Below are positions 34,071 to 44,504 of a stretch of 64,000 bases of DNA, in pieces. A model generated the notes under the pieces. It searched no databases. It saw only the letters and a list, made by a program, of their open reading frames with translations, and was not told the origin of the DNA. Every line of letters starts with the position of its first letter. Positions within the stretch are counted from its first letter, which is position 1. Origin of the DNA: Phenylobacterium sp. J426 (GTDB lineage: Bacteria > Pseudomonadota > Alphaproteobacteria > Caulobacterales > Caulobacteraceae); assembly GCF_024699945.1 (NCBI RefSeq), contig NZ_JAJOMY010000001.1, positions 4,037,001 through 4,101,000 on the forward strand, read 5' to 3'. The position numbers were made by a program, and so were the translations under genes.

Positions 34071-34955
34071 TCATGATCCCTCCCCGCTTTGGCCGCGCGG
34101 GCGATCGACCGCGGACGCGCCGGCGATCGCCACGGTGATGAGACCGATGGCCGCCCATTGGATGAGCGTGAGGCGTTCGCCCAAGGTCACCCATCCGACG
34201 AGCGCGGCGACCGCCGGCGCGGAGGCGACCAGCTGCGCAAAGACCTTGGGCGACAGGCGACGCAGGGCGAACATCTCCAGACTGTAGGGCGCGGCGCTGG
34301 AGAGGATCGCGAGACCGAGGCCCGCCACGAGCACGGCCGGCTGGAGGAGCATGACCCCGGCCTGCAATACCCCGATCGGGGCCGCCACGAGGGCCGCGAC
34401 GGCGAGACCAAGGGCGACCGTCTCCCCGCTGCGACCGTCGCCTGCGACGCCGGCGCCCAGCAGGATATAGGCCGCCCAGGTGACCGCTGCACCGCCCGCA
34501 GACGCCAGGCCTATGGGGTCCACACCTGCCGGGCTGACGATCGGCAGCAACAGGAGAAGGCCGGCGGCGGCCAGACCCGCGAAGACCAGATCGACCACCT
34601 GCCGCGACCTCACCAGAACCACGGCGAGCGGACCCGTCACCTCGATGGCCACGGCGAGGCCGATGGGGATCCGCGCGAAGGCCCCATAGATGAGGATGTT
34701 CATCAGCCCGAGGCTGAGTCCGTAAAGAGCGAGGCCGCGCCATTGGCTGGGCGTGCGGCGTGTGCGCCAAGGCCGCCACACGAGGCCCAGGAGGAGCGCG
34801 GCCAGACTGACCCGCAGCGCGGTGGCCCCGAGCGGGCCCACAAGCGGGAACAGCTGCTTGGCGAAGGCCGCGCCGAGGTTCTGGGACAGCAGGCCGGCCA
34901 GCACCAGCAGCATCGGCCCGGCCGCCTGTCCCCGAGGTTGGTGGATCATCGCCAA
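34071..34955 (-). CDS. EamA/RhtA-type DMT transporter
   Basis: 294 aa with ten predicted membrane helices arranged as two EamA repeats. The order of motifs (SQNLGAAFAKQLFPLVGPLGATALR, ARIPIGLAVAIEVTGPLAVVL, SAAPYSLEMFALRRLSPKVF, GWVTLGERLTLIQWAAIGLI) resembles RhtA, the threonine/homoserine exporter. The inner-membrane transporter may export amino acids or amines. It is 42 nt behind the FAD oxidoreductase gene and probably the last gene of the gabT operon. Confidence 0.82.
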   Translation of the reverse strand: MAMIHQPRGQAAGPMLLVLAGLLSQNLGAAFAKQLFPLVGPLGATALRVSLAALLLGLVWRPWRTRRTPSQWRGLALYGLSLGLMNILIYGAFARIPIGLAVAIEVTGPLAVVLVRSRQVVDLVFAGLAAAGLLLLLPIVSPAGVDPIGLASAGGAAVTWAAYILLGAGVAGDGRSGETVALGLAVAALVAAPIGVLQAGVMLLQPAVLVAGLGLAILSSAAPYSLEMFALRRLSPKVFAQLVASAPAVAALVGWVTLGERLTLIQWAAIGLITVAIAGASAVDRPRGQSGEGS

Positions 34956-34997
34956 GTCCTGCGGCGCGGTGTGAGGGCCCGCACCGCCCGCCGGGAC

Positions 34998-36389
34998 CTA
35001 CTGGTCGGAGAGCCGCTTGGCCAGAGGGGCGTCGAACGGCGGGGGCCGTCCCGCATCCCGCGCGGCGTCCATGCGCTTCATGGCGTCCTGCACGTAGCGG
35101 ATTCCCAGCCAGCGGAACGGTTCGGGCTCCCACGGTCGCGTCCGATGGCGAGCGAGCGGCAAGCGCGCAAGCGGCGTCTCGCGACCCAGCACCTGACTGG
35201 CGAGCAGCCGTCCGGCCAGGTTGGTGGTCGACACGCCCCGGCCGGTGTAGCCGTGGAGCACCCCCAGGCGGGTCGCCGGATTGAAGTTGACGCTCGGATT
35301 CCAGTCTCGCGGCACGCCCAGGAAGCCATGCCAGGCGTGGCTGAAATCCACGTCGCGGAGGACGGGAAACCAGCCGGTCAGCTGTCGGCGCATCTGCTGG
35401 GAGGTCCTGGCGAACGCGGCCTCAGCGCCTTCGGTGGCGGAACCGAACAGATAGGGCGCGCCGCGGCTGCCATAGAGGATGCGGCCGTCGGCCGTGCGGG
35501 TGAGGTAGTCGACGGTGTGCGCCTGGGAGCCCAGCCCCTCCCCGCCGGACCAGCCGATCTCGTTCCACTGCGCCTCGCTAAGCGGCTTGGTGAGGACGAT
35601 GCTGGACGACATCGGCGCCAGCGCCCGCTCGAAGCCGGGCATCTTGGGTAGGTAGGCTTCGCCGGCGGCGATCACCGCCTTGCGGGCGCTCACGCGGCCG
35701 CTCTCCGTCTCGAGCGCAGCGTCGGCGCCGGTCCGAAGCCGTCGGACTCGCGTCTGCTCGTAGATCGCCCCGCCCAGGCGTTCGACGGCTTTGGCGAGGC
35801 CGCGGACGAGTTTGGCCGGATGCACCGCGGCGCTGCGCGGCGTGTACAGCGCGCCCTTGATCCCGCTGACCCGCACCCGCTCGCCCGCGGCCGCTTCGCC
35901 CAGGAGGCGATTGCCCTCACCGAAGCCGAGCCGTTCATAGGCGGCATGGGCCGCCTGCACCGCCGCCAGCTGCGCCTCGCCGCGCGCGAGGCTCAGGATG
36001 CCGTTCATCCGGAAGTCGGCATCGATCCCCTCGGCCTCGCAGACACGTCCCACCTCGTCGACGGTGTCGTACATGGCGAGGATGGTCTCGCGGGCGACGT
36101 CGGCGCCGTAACGCGCCTCAAGGGTCGACGGATGGAGCGGATAGCGGCTCGAGCACCAGCCGCCGTTGCGGCCCGACGCGCCATATCCACAGATCTCCGC
36201 CTCGACGATCGCGACCTCCAGGCCGGGGTTGTCCCGGAGCAGGTAGTAGGCGGTCCAGAGCCCCGAGTAGCCGCCGCCGAGGATCGCCACATCGACGGTG
36301 ACATTCCCGGAGAGCGCACGGCGGGGCGTCAACGGTTCGCCCGCCGTCTCCAGCCAGAAGCTCAAGCCCTGATAGTCGTGCCGCGGCAT
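34998..36389 (-). CDS. FAD-dependent amine oxidoreductase (gamma-glutamylputrescine oxidase-like)
   Basis: 463 aa DAO-family flavoprotein. FAD-binding Rossmann motif VAILGGGYSGLWTAYYLL (about residues 33-50), IVEAEICGYGASGRNGGW (the GASGRNGG pattern shared by PuuB/OrdL type enzymes), VIAAGEAYLPKMPGF, and the C-terminal FAD site GVLHGYTGRGVSTTNLAG. It probably oxidises a primary or secondary amine such as gamma-glutamylputrescine to an aldehyde. Operon partners gabT and gabD would process the resulting 4-carbon chain; substrate inferred. Ends of this gene and the cupin gene are 1 nt apart. Confidence 0.8.
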   Translation of the reverse strand: MPRHDYQGLSFWLETAGEPLTPRRALSGNVTVDVAILGGGYSGLWTAYYLLRDNPGLEVAIVEAEICGYGASGRNGGWCSSRYPLHPSTLEARYGADVARETILAMYDTVDEVGRVCEAEGIDADFRMNGILSLARGEAQLAAVQAAHAAYERLGFGEGNRLLGEAAAGERVRVSGIKGALYTPRSAAVHPAKLVRGLAKAVERLGGAIYEQTRVRRLRTGADAALETESGRVSARKAVIAAGEAYLPKMPGFERALAPMSSSIVLTKPLSEAQWNEIGWSGGEGLGSQAHTVDYLTRTADGRILYGSRGAPYLFGSATEGAEAAFARTSQQMRRQLTGWFPVLRDVDFSHAWHGFLGVPRDWNPSVNFNPATRLGVLHGYTGRGVSTTNLAGRLLASQVLGRETPLARLPLARHRTRPWEPEPFRWLGIRYVQDAMKRMDAARDAGRPPPFDAPLAKRLSDQ

Positions 36390-36390
36390 C

Positions 36391-36744
36391 TCAGGGCGTC
36401 TCGTCGAACACCACGAAGGCCTTCTTCAGGGTCTTGCGAATTCGCCAGATTCCGCCGGTGCCGGCGGGGAAATACACCGCATCGCCCGCTCTGATCGTCA
36501 GGGGCTCGCCGTCGTCCGGCTCGAACACCGCCTCGCCTTCGAGGAAGGTGCAGAACTCGGCTTGCATCACCTGTCGCCGCCAGTCACCAGGCGAGCACTC
36601 CCACACGCCCGCCCTCGAGGCCGCCGCGCCGTTGAAGCTGGTGCTGCGCGTGGCGGCCACCGGCTCGCCAAGGGGGACCTTGACCGGAACCGCGTCGGGG
36701 AGGACCTGCAGGAGGTCATCGGGACGGAACGAGACAATCGGCAT
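36391..36744 (-). CDS. Cupin domain protein
   Basis: 117 aa single cupin. CSPGDWRRQVMQAEFCTFLEGEAVFEPDDGEPLTIRAGDAVYFPAGTGGIWRI spans both cupin motifs (given by WECSPGDWRR and AGDAVYFPAG). Small cupins of this type (ureidoglycine aminohydrolase-like half domains) often accompany DAO-type amine oxidases and may bind an intermediate. No catalytic role can be assigned. Located between the ABC transporter ATPase and the oxidoreductase genes. Confidence 0.8.
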   Translation of the reverse strand: MPIVSFRPDDLLQVLPDAVPVKVPLGEPVAATRSTSFNGAAASRAGVWECSPGDWRRQVMQAEFCTFLEGEAVFEPDDGEPLTIRAGDAVYFPAGTGGIWRIRKTLKKAFVVFDETP

Positions 36745-36766
36745 GTAGGACTCCGGGTCAGCCAGG

Positions 36767-37491
36767 TCAGAGCGGCCGCAGCACGCGGTCGAGAAAGGTG
36801 CGGGTGCGGGGCTCCCGCGGTTCGGTCAGCAGCTCGCGCGCAGGTCCGGCCTCGACGATCTCGCCGCCGTCCATGAACAGCACCCGGTCGGCCACCTCGC
36901 GGGCGAAACCCATCTCATGGGTGACGATGACCATGGTCATGCCCTCGTCCGCCAGGTCGCGCATGATCCGCAGCACGTCGCCGACGCGCTCCGGGTCGAG
37001 CGCCGATGTCGGCTCGTCGAACAGGATGGCCTCCGGGCGCATGGCCAGCGCGCGGGCGATCCCGACCCGCTGCTGCTGCCCCCCGATAGCGAGGACGGCA
37101 GGGCGTCGGCCTTGTCGGCCACCCCCACCTTGCCGAGCAGTTCGCGGGCTTCGGCGGAAACCTCGGCGCGAGCCCGACCCTGCGCATGGATCGGCCCCTC
37201 CATGACGTTATCCAGCACGGTGCGGTGGGGGAACAGGTTGAAGCGCTGGAAGACCATCGCAAGCTTTCCGCGCACCTGCGGGAGGGTGGCGGCGCCGACC
37301 TCCACGCCGTCCACGCGAATGACGCCGCCGTCGTGCCGCTCGAGGCCGTTGATGCAGCGCAGGACCGTGGACTTGCCCGAGCCCGACGGGCCGATCAGGC
37401 AGACCACCTCGCCGCGCGCCACCTCGAAGCTCACGTCGCGCAGCACCTGGTTGGCGCCGAACGCCTTGCTGACGTGGGAAACCTCGATCAT
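36767..37491 (-). CDS. Polar amino acid ABC transporter ATP-binding protein (one frameshift)
   Basis: Starts [20 protein letters not shown] at 37491, Walker [15 protein letters not shown]-loop [17 protein letters not shown], then LSSLSGG, where one G is missing from a six-G run (about 37090-37095). After correction the signature [15 protein letters not shown], Walker [15 protein letters not shown] and [12 protein letters not shown] follow in frame, giving 241 aa. It is the GlnQ/HisP-type ATPase for the permease encoded just upstream on the strand. Probably functional; the lesion is homopolymeric. Confidence 0.85.
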
Positions 37492-38145
37492 CGCCGCGCC
37501 ATCCGTCGCTCGAGTTGATGGACCGCGAGGGTCAGGGGCAGGCTCATGGCGAGGTAGAGCAGCGCGATGAGCGTGTAGACGGTCATGTTCTGGAAGGTGG
37601 ACACGGCGAGCAGCTGCCCCGCCCGGGTCAGCTCGGCCACCGTAATGGTCGAGGCGATCGACGAGTCCTTGAGGAGCATGATGGAGGTGTTGCCGAACGG
37701 CGGCAGGGCCGTGCGGACCGCCAGCGGCATCATGAGCCGTTGCAGGATCTTCCGTTCGCTCATGCCGAGCGACTGGGCCGCCTCCACCAGCGCGGGATCG
37801 ACGGATCTCGAAGCCGGCCCGGAAGTTTTCCGCCTGGTAGACGGAATAGGCGAGGCCCAGGCCGATGATCCCGGCCGCCAGGGCGTCCAGGCTCAACCCG
37901 AACTCAGGCAGGACGAAATAGACATAGAACAGCTGGACGATGATCGGGACGCCGCGCACCACATTGATCACGGTGCGGCTGAGCACTCGCACGGGCTTCA
38001 GCCGCGAGCGCCCCATCAGCGCCCACACGAGCCCCAGGACGATGCTCAGCAGCAAGGCTCCCACCGTGACCTGGAGCGTCACGACGACCCCCTTGAGCAG
38101 GATCGGCAGGAACTCGATGGCGCGGGGCAGGAAATCTTCCGGCAT
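37488..38145 (-). CDS. Polar amino acid ABC transporter permease (one frameshift)
   Basis: Starts MPEDFLPRAIEFLPILLKG at 38145 (overlap ATGA with the binding protein). HisM/GlnP family: ALLLSIVLGLVWALMGRSRLK, VRGVPIIVQLFYVYFVLPEFG, SVYQAENFRAGFE. One extra base near 37797 breaks the frame; after correction VDPALVEAAQSLGMSERKILQRLMMPLAVRTALP (EAA loop, described by EAAQSLGMSERKI and MMPLAVRTALPPFGN) and the last helices follow, about 218 aa. A single permease gene implies a homodimer. Overlaps the ATPase gene by 4 bp. Confidence 0.83.
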
Positions 38146-38919
38146 CACAACCCCCAGGCTTGAACGATTTCGGCGATGCGCGTGCCCTTGATCGCTGCGA
38201 TCGCCGTGTTGAGGCGGGCGGCGAGCTGAGGCTCGCCCTTGCGCAGGATGAGGCACACCTCCTCACGCGCGCCGGGTGCGAACGCGTGCGCCAGGCGCAG
38301 CGCCTGGGTTCGGGTCACGCGCAGATAGTAGCGGATGATCGGCTCGTCGCCGTAGGCCGCGTCGAGGCGGCCCAGCCGCAGGTCCCGCAGGATGTCGGCG
38401 AGGTTGTCGTAGGTCCGGACGTCCCGCACGCCCGCCTCCGCAAGCTGATCGACGAAGCGGGAGCCCACCTGGGCGCCCACCCGCTTGCCGGAGAGACTGG
38501 CGAGGTCCGGATAGGGGCCGCTATCCGCAGCTCCTACGACCACGGCTCCGCCGTAGGCGTAGACCGGGTCGGTAAAGTCGACGACCGCTTCCCGAGCCGG
38601 CGTGCGGAGCATCGCCGCAGCGATCAGGTCGATCTTTCCGACGGTAAGCGACGGTATGAGCGCCGAGAACGCGGTGACCTGCACCTCGACCGGAAAGCCC
38701 GCCTCCGCGGCGACGGCCTCGACGATGTCCACCATGGCCCCGGTGAGGGTGTTGGTTCGAACGTCGTAGAAGCTGAAGGGGGACGCCGGTGGCGGTCGAT
38801 CCGACCACCAAGCCGCCGGCGCGGCGGACCTCCGACGGCCGGGCGCAGCCGCTTGCCACGGCGGTCGCGCCGAGGCCGGCCAGCACGGCCCGCCGGGACT
38901 CTCCCGGGGGCGGCGTCAT
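38145..38919 (-). CDS. Polar amino acid ABC transporter substrate-binding protein (one frameshift)
   Basis: Starts MTPPPGESRRAVLAGLGATA at 38919; ATAVASGC is a plausible lipobox. One extra C in a five-C run near 38777 shifts the frame; after correction it reads GVPFSFYDVRTNTLTGAMVDIVEAVAAEAG and continues through SLTVGKIDLIAAAMLRTPAREAVVDFTDPVY (SBP_bac_3 domain) to QAWGL, about 257 aa. It should bind a polar amino acid or amine and deliver it to the permease. Its start is 13 nt after the gabD stop. Confidence 0.83.
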
Positions 38920-38932
38920 CGGCCCGCAGGGC

Positions 38933-40420
38933 TCATACGGGCTCTACCTCGAGGCAAAGCGTCTTGGTGTCCACGTAGTCGCGCACGCCGAACAGCGAAC
39001 CTTCCCGCCCCAGGCCGGATTCCTTGACGCCCCCGAACGGCGCCACCTCGGTGGAGATCAGCCCGGTGTTGATCCCGACCATTCCGTACTGCAGGGCGCC
39101 GCCCACCCGCCAGACCCGCGAGTTGTCGCGGGTGAAGACGTAGGCGGCAAGGCCGGCGGATGTGGCGTTCGCCAGCGCGACGGCCTCCTGTTCGGTCTCG
39201 AACCTCACCAGGCCGGCGACTGGACCGAAAGTCTCCTCCCGGCAGAGCAGCGCGTCTCGCGCAACATCGGCCAGCACCGTGGGTTGGTAGAATGCGCCGG
39301 CCCCTTCGGCGGGGGCGCCGCCGGTCAGCACGCGGGCGCCGTCGCGAAGCGCGTCGGCCACATGGGCCGCGACCTTCCCGCGGGCGCGGTCGTCGATCAG
39401 AGGCCCCTGGTCCGTCGGACCTTCCAGGCCATCGCCGATGCGGAGCTCGGCCACCGCCTCGGCCAGGCGTGCGGCAAAGGCGTCGTAGATCCCGGCCTGG
39501 ACGTAGAAGCGGTTGGCGCAGACGCAGGTCTGTCCGGTGTTGCGGAACTTCGACGCGATGGCGCCGGCGACCGCCTTATCCAGGTCGGCGTCGTCGAACA
39601 CCAAGAAGGGCGCGTTGCCGCCAAGCTCAAGGCTGACCCGCTTGACGGTGGCCGCGCAGCGGGCCGCCAGCATCTTGCCGACGGGGGTCGAGCCCGTGAA
39701 GGTGAACTTGCGGACGCGCGGATCGGTGGTCAGCACCTCGCCGATCGCCGGCGCGTCGCCCATGACGATATTGAGCACGCCGGCCGGCAAACCGGCCTCT
39801 TCGGCGAGCACCGCGAGGGCCAGGGCGGAGAGCGGTGTCAGCTCAGACGGCTTGAGGACGACCGTACAGCCCACCGCAAGCGCCGGGCCGACCTTGCGGG
39901 TGATCATCGCCGCCGGGAAGTTCCAGGGGGTGATCGCCGCCACGACGCCCACCGGCTCATGCGTGACCACGATCCGCTTGTCGGCGAGATGGCCCGGGAT
40001 GGTCACGCCGTAAACCCGCCGCGCCTCCTCGGCGAACCACTCGACGAAGGCCGCCGCATAGGCGACTTCGCCACGCGCCTCCGATAACGGCTTGCCCTGC
40101 TCCGCCGTCATCAGCCGCGCCAGGTCCTCGGCATGCTCGAGGATCAGCCGGCGCCAGTCTTTCAGGATGTCGGCCCGCGCCTTGGCGGGCTGGGCGCTCC
40201 AGGCGGGGAACGCGGCGTGGGCGGCGGCCACGGCGGCGTCCGCCTCCGCCGCGCCCAGCCGCGCAGCCCGCGCCAGCACCCCGCCGGTGGCGGGGTTGCT
40301 GACCTCGAAGCGCTCGGAGGTCTCCAGCCAGGTCCCGTCGACGAAGCCCGCCTCCCGCAGGAGGTCGGGGCGCCGGAGGGCGAGGCGCTGGCGTTCGTCG
40401 GCTTGGGCCACGGCGTTCAT
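38933..40420 (-). CDS. gabD: NAD(P)-dependent succinate-semialdehyde dehydrogenase
   Basis: 495 aa. Aldehyde dehydrogenase of the GabD class: ITPWNFPAAMITRKVGPALAVGCTVVLKPSELTP, FTGSTPVGKML, VSLELGGNAPFLVFDDADLD (general base Glu), NTGQTCVCANRFYVQ with the catalytic Cys in GQTCVC, and EETFGPV. Converts succinate semialdehyde (or glutarate semialdehyde) to the acid. The GQTC-V-C arrangement is typical of SSADH. Its ATG overlaps the gabT stop, so both are coupled. Confidence 0.93.
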   Translation of the reverse strand: MNAVAQADERQRLALRRPDLLREAGFVDGTWLETSERFEVSNPATGGVLARAARLGAAEADAAVAAAHAAFPAWSAQPAKARADILKDWRRLILEHAEDLARLMTAEQGKPLSEARGEVAYAAAFVEWFAEEARRVYGVTIPGHLADKRIVVTHEPVGVVAAITPWNFPAAMITRKVGPALAVGCTVVLKPSELTPLSALALAVLAEEAGLPAGVLNIVMGDAPAIGEVLTTDPRVRKFTFTGSTPVGKMLAARCAATVKRVSLELGGNAPFLVFDDADLDKAVAGAIASKFRNTGQTCVCANRFYVQAGIYDAFAARLAEAVAELRIGDGLEGPTDQGPLIDDRARGKVAAHVADALRDGARVLTGGAPAEGAGAFYQPTVLADVARDALLCREETFGPVAGLVRFETEQEAVALANATSAGLAAYVFTRDNSRVWRVGGALQYGMVGINTGLISTEVAPFGGVKESGLGREGSLFGVRDYVDTKTLCLEVEPV

Positions 40421-41752
40421 GCGCCCTGTGGCGCGGCGAGCGCCGCCTCGAGAAGGTCCAGCCCCTCGTGGAGGATGGCGTCGGAGGCGGTCAGCGGCGC
40501 CAGGGAGACGGATCGTCTCCCCGAACGGCCCGCAGGAGAGGACGATCAACCCCAGCTCCAGGGCGCGCGCCGTGACGGCCTTCGCCGCGGCGCCGTCCGG
40601 CTCGCGGCTGCCGCGGGACGCCAGGACGTCGAAGGCCACCATGGCGCCCGGGCCCCGCGGCGGCGAGACGGGGACCAGATCGTTCCGCGTTGTGAAGCTG
40701 CGCAGGCGCTCGGTCAGGACGGCGCCCTGGGCGTTCGCCCGCCCCACCAGATCCTCGGCCTCGATCACATCGAGCACCGCCAGGGCCGCGGCGCAGGCGA
40801 TCGGCGATCCGCCGTAGGTGCCGCCGAGGCCGCCTGGCTCCACCCGGTCCATGACGTCGGCCCGGCCGATGACCCCCGAGAGCGGGAAGCCCCCGGCCAT
40901 CGACTTGGCGACCGAGATCAGGTCCGCCTTCACCGGATAGTGCTCCATGGCGAAGAGCCTGCCCGTGCGGGCGAAGCCGGTCTGCACCTCGTCGGCGACC
41001 AGCAGGATGCCGTGTTCGTCGCACACGGCCCGCATCGCCGTCATCAACTCCACGGGGACAGGGTTGAAGCCGCCCTCCCCCTGGACAGGCTCGAGGATGA
41101 TGGCCGCAACGCGGTCGGGGGGGGACATCGGCCGCGAACAGGAACTGCAGCGCCCGCAGCGTATCGTCCAGCGACACGCCGTAGCGCTCATTGGGGAACG
41201 GCAGGTGATACACCTCCGCCGGCGCCGGCCCGAAGCCGCGCTTGTACGGCGCGACCTTGCCGGTCAGGCCCATGGTCAGCTGGGTCCGGCCGTGGAAGCC
41301 GTTGACGAACGCGATCACCGCCGAGCGGCCCGTCGCGGCCCGGGCGATCTTGACCGTGTTCTCCACCGCCTCGGCGCCGGTCGTGAAGAAGATCGTCTTC
41401 GCCGGGCCGTCGATGGGGGGCCAGAGCATTCAGGCGCTCGGCAAGCTCGATGTAGGGCGCATACGGGACGATCTGGAACGCCGTATGGGTGTAGAGGTCG
41501 AGCTGCCGCTGCACGGCCTCGATCACGCGCGGATGGCGGTGTCCCACGTTGAGGACGGCGATCCCCCCCGGCGAAATCGACATAGCGGCGGCCTTCCGCA
41601 TCCCAGAGCTCGGCGTTCTCGGCGCGCGCCGCATAGACGGCGGTGGCGTTGCCCACGCCGCGGGGAACGGCGGAGGCGCGGCGGGCGTGTAGGTCGGCGT
41701 TGGCGGGCACGGCGATGACTCTTGGTTGCAGAACTTGAGCGAAGGTCGACAA
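40417..41752 (-). CDS. gabT: 4-aminobutyrate aminotransferase (four frameshifts)
   Basis: Class III PLP aminotransferase. Starts MSTFAQVLQPRVIAVPANAD at 41752 and reads after corrections through GGIAVLNVGHRHPRVIEAV, TAFQIVPYAPYIELAERL, IDGPAKTIFFTTGAEAVENTVKIAR, NGFHGRTQLTMGLTGK, ILEPVQGEGGF, LVADEVQTGFARTG, ISVAKSMAGGFPLSGVIG (Schiff-base Lys) and GLGGTYGGSPI. Four single extra bases occur in C/G runs near 41567, 41425, 41129 and 40510, giving about 443 aa. All are homopolymeric, so the gene is probably intact. Transfers the amino group of GABA to 2-oxoglutarate; beta-alanine is an alternative substrate. Confidence 0.87.
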
Positions 41753-41791
41753 TTCGCCGGAGGGACGACAGGCGATAACGGGGCCTGGATT

Positions 41792-41808
41792 GGTGACTGG
41801 AAGTCACC
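41792..41808. promoter_or_regulatory. 17-bp palindromic operator upstream of gabT
   Basis: GGTGACTGGAAGTCACC, a perfect 7-3-7 inverted repeat 39 bp before the gabT start. The same motif with one or two changes occurs at 44401-44417 and 50421-50437. It contains a T-N11-A core, as LysR-type sites do. Confidence 0.65.
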
Positions 41809-41836
41809 TCCCGGCGATCGCGACGGATCGCGAATG

Positions 41837-41864
41837 GAAAAGGCGCTCCCCGGGGGGAGCGCCT
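41837..41864 (-). terminator. Rho-independent terminator after the TonB receptor gene
   Basis: AGGCGCTCCC (41841-41850) pairs with GGGAGCGCCT (41855-41864), a 10-bp stem with a 4-nt loop, followed on the minus strand by TTTCCATT. It lies 40 nt after the receptor stop and upstream of the gabT operator. Confidence 0.65.
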
Positions 41865-41903
41865 CGGCCCGGAGCGACGGGGAGGATCGCCGCCCGCGGG
41901 CGG

Positions 41904-44273
41904 TCAGTACCGAGCTGTCGCCTGGATGCCGATCACCCGCGGCTTGATGGTGTTCCCGGTCCAGAGCGGGCCGGCCTGGTAGATCGGCGCGTTCGTCGTC
42001 CAAGACACGTTGTTCAGCGCGTTCTCGACATAGAGCTCGAGGGTGACCTCCGGCGTCACCTCCACGCCGGCCCGGAAATCGAGCTGGCTGGTGGCGTACA
42101 GCCCCTCGGTGCGGGTCCGGTCGTAAACGGAGGCGACGGGGTTCTGGTAGGGGAACGGCCCGTCGTTAGCCGACTTGGAGCTCCACTGCCCGCGGACGAA
42201 GGCGTCGCGACCGGCGACCTCGAAGGCGTACTCGGCCGCCAGGTTGAGCGTCCACGGCGTGGCGCCCAGGGTCTGCCCCTTGAACACCAAGGGCGAGGTG
42301 CCGACGATGATCGTGCTGTCGTAGTAGGCGTCGGTGTAGCCCACAGCCGCGCTGAGGGTCAGTGCGTCCGTGGCGCGGACGGTGACGTTCAGGTCGCCGC
42401 CCTTGCTGATGGCGGAGGCGGTGTTGGCGACCAGGCTGAAGGCGCAGGGCAGACGGATCTGCTGCTGGATGTCGGTCCACTTGGTGTGGAACAGCGACGC
42501 CTGGAAGGAGACCCGCCTGTCCAGGAAGGCGCTCTTCACGCCGATCTCGTAGGTCTTGGTCTTGTCCGAGTCGTAGGTGTCGCCACCGTCGATGCCGAGC
42601 ACCGCGAGGTCCGCGGCGCAGACGTCCGGCACCGCCTTGTTCACCCCGCCAGTCCGGTAGCCCTTGGCGAAGGAGCCGTAGATCAGGGTGTCGTCGCTCT
42701 GCTGCCAGGACAGCGCCACTCGCGGCGTGAAGGGCTTCTCGCTCAGCTGGCCCGAAGCCGTGGCGATCCCGCCGGCGTAGGAGACCCCGCGTTCGATGAT
42801 GTCGAACTTCAGGGTGTCCTTGGAATAGCGGCCCCCGACGCTCAGGGTCAGGTCGGGGATGATCTCGAAGTCGACATTGCCGAACACCGCCGTCATCTTC
42901 TCGATCGTGTTCTCGTTGCCGTAGTAGCGGTGCACCCCGTCGACCATGAACGGGGCCGCCGCCAGTGGCCGGCCGATCTGGATCTGATAGGCCAGCGGGT
43001 AGTGGGCCGAGGTGATCGGCACGTCCGACTTCAGCGACGAGCGCGAGTGGTAGAGGCCCGCCGTCCAGCGCAGACGCGCGGTCGGGTCGGCGCTGTTGAA
43101 GCGCAGCTCGTGCGTGGCCAGCCGCTGCTCCGCGACCGGGTTCTGGTACGTCACCGGGCGAAGGCCGGGAATGAGCGGGAACAGCCAGCGGGCTCCAGGG
43201 AGACGCGGTCGTTGGTATGGGTCGCGTCGTTGAACGCGTTGGACTTGCGGTACAGGTAGGAGCTGACAGCCGTCACCGTCATCGGCTCGAGCTCGGCCAC
43301 CACCTTCATCGCGGGCAGGATGAACCGGTCGCTCTGCGGCTGCGCGAACGGCGCGTAGCTGGTGAAGTCCCCGCTGTCCGGGTCGGCCACGCCGCGCGGA
43401 CACGGGTTCACCGTCGGCGCCAGCGGGATCGTCGCCGGGCACACCGTATAGAGCGCCGGCCGGTCGTCCTGCTTGACGTTCTGGTAGTAGAGGCTGGGCT
43501 GGATCGACAGCCAGTCCGTGGGGGCGATGTTCAGGGCGCCGCGGAAGATCGAGGCATGGGTCGCATTGCTGTTCGGGTTGCGGTCGTTCGGGTCCTGCCA
43601 GCTCTGACGGTCGATCCAGCCGCCCTCCTCCCGCTGCAGGAAGCTGACGCGGAAGCCCAGCCGGTCGGCGATGATGGGGCCGCCCACCGCCACCCCGGCC
43701 TCATAGCTCGGGTCGCCGTCATCGACGATGCTGGCCCGGGCGCGGGCGTATACGCTGTAGCTCGTCAGGCTGGGCGTCGGGGTGATGAAGCGGATGGCGC
43801 CGCCTTGGGAGCTCGAGCCGAACAGCGTGCCCTGCGGGCCGCGGAGCACCTCGATCCGCTCGAGGTCGAAGATGTAGGGGACCGTGCTCCCCGAGTAGTT
43901 GATGGAGGCGTTCCGGGCCTGAATGGGAGTGTCGTCGATATAGACCGCGGCCGTTGCGGGCGCCGGCGGTCGATTCGATGCCACGGATCGCGATGCGCTG
44001 GGTGCGGTCCTGCGGGATGTCGACGCCCGGCGTCTGCAGGGCCACGTCGCGGACGTCGCGGATCCCGCGCTGGTCCATGGCCTCCTGGCTATAGGCGCTG
44101 ACGCTGATCGGCGCCTTGCTCAGCTGCACCGCCTGCTTGGTGGCGGTGATCACGATCTCCTCGACCTGGGTGGCCGACTCCTGAGCGGCGGCAGCGCCGC
44201 TCGCGCCGACCGCGGTGGCGGCCAGGGCGGCGCCCATCAGCAGCCGGCCGCGTCGCGAAACCTTCATCCCCAT
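41904..44273 (-). CDS. TonB-dependent outer-membrane receptor (two frameshifts)
   Basis: Signal peptide (LLMGAALAATAVGASGAAAAQ), TonB box-like EEIVITATK, plug domain (APISVSAYSQEAMDQRGIRDV, FDLERIEVLRGPQGTLFGSSSQGGAI), then a 22-strand barrel: LTLSVGGRYSKDTLKF, KGYRTGGVNKA, KTKTYEIGVKSAFLD, ending GIQATARY. One extra base near 43970 and one missing C near 43190 interrupt the frame and cancel each other; corrected length is about 789 aa. The family is the iron-complex/other-substrate type common in Caulobacterales. Probably imports the compound used by the neighbouring catabolic operon; not shown by sequence alone. Confidence 0.83.
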
Positions 44274-44400
44274 CCTCTATCCCCTCTCGTGTTGGCCCGC
44301 GCCTGTGGCGTCTCGGCCCGCAGCCTTGGCCGCACCCTTGCTTGGCCCGGAGCTTCCGCGCCTTTGCGCCCCCTCGGGAGGTGCAAAACACAGCCTGAGT

Positions 44401-44417
44401 GGTGTCTCACGGTCACC
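44401..44417. promoter_or_regulatory. 17-bp palindrome upstream of the TonB receptor and the 44505 gene
   Basis: GGTGTCTCACGGTCACC fits the gabT operator with one mismatch in each arm relative to GGTGACT/AGTCACC. It lies between the divergent receptor (start 44273) and the exported protein gene (start 44505). Confidence 0.5.
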
Positions 44418-44504
44418 ACCCGTCTCGAAGCCGGACGTCGTCCCCGCCCCGCCATCCCGTCCCGGCGGTTGACCCGGGGCGCGGCCTCCCGGAGACCAGA
44501 GCGC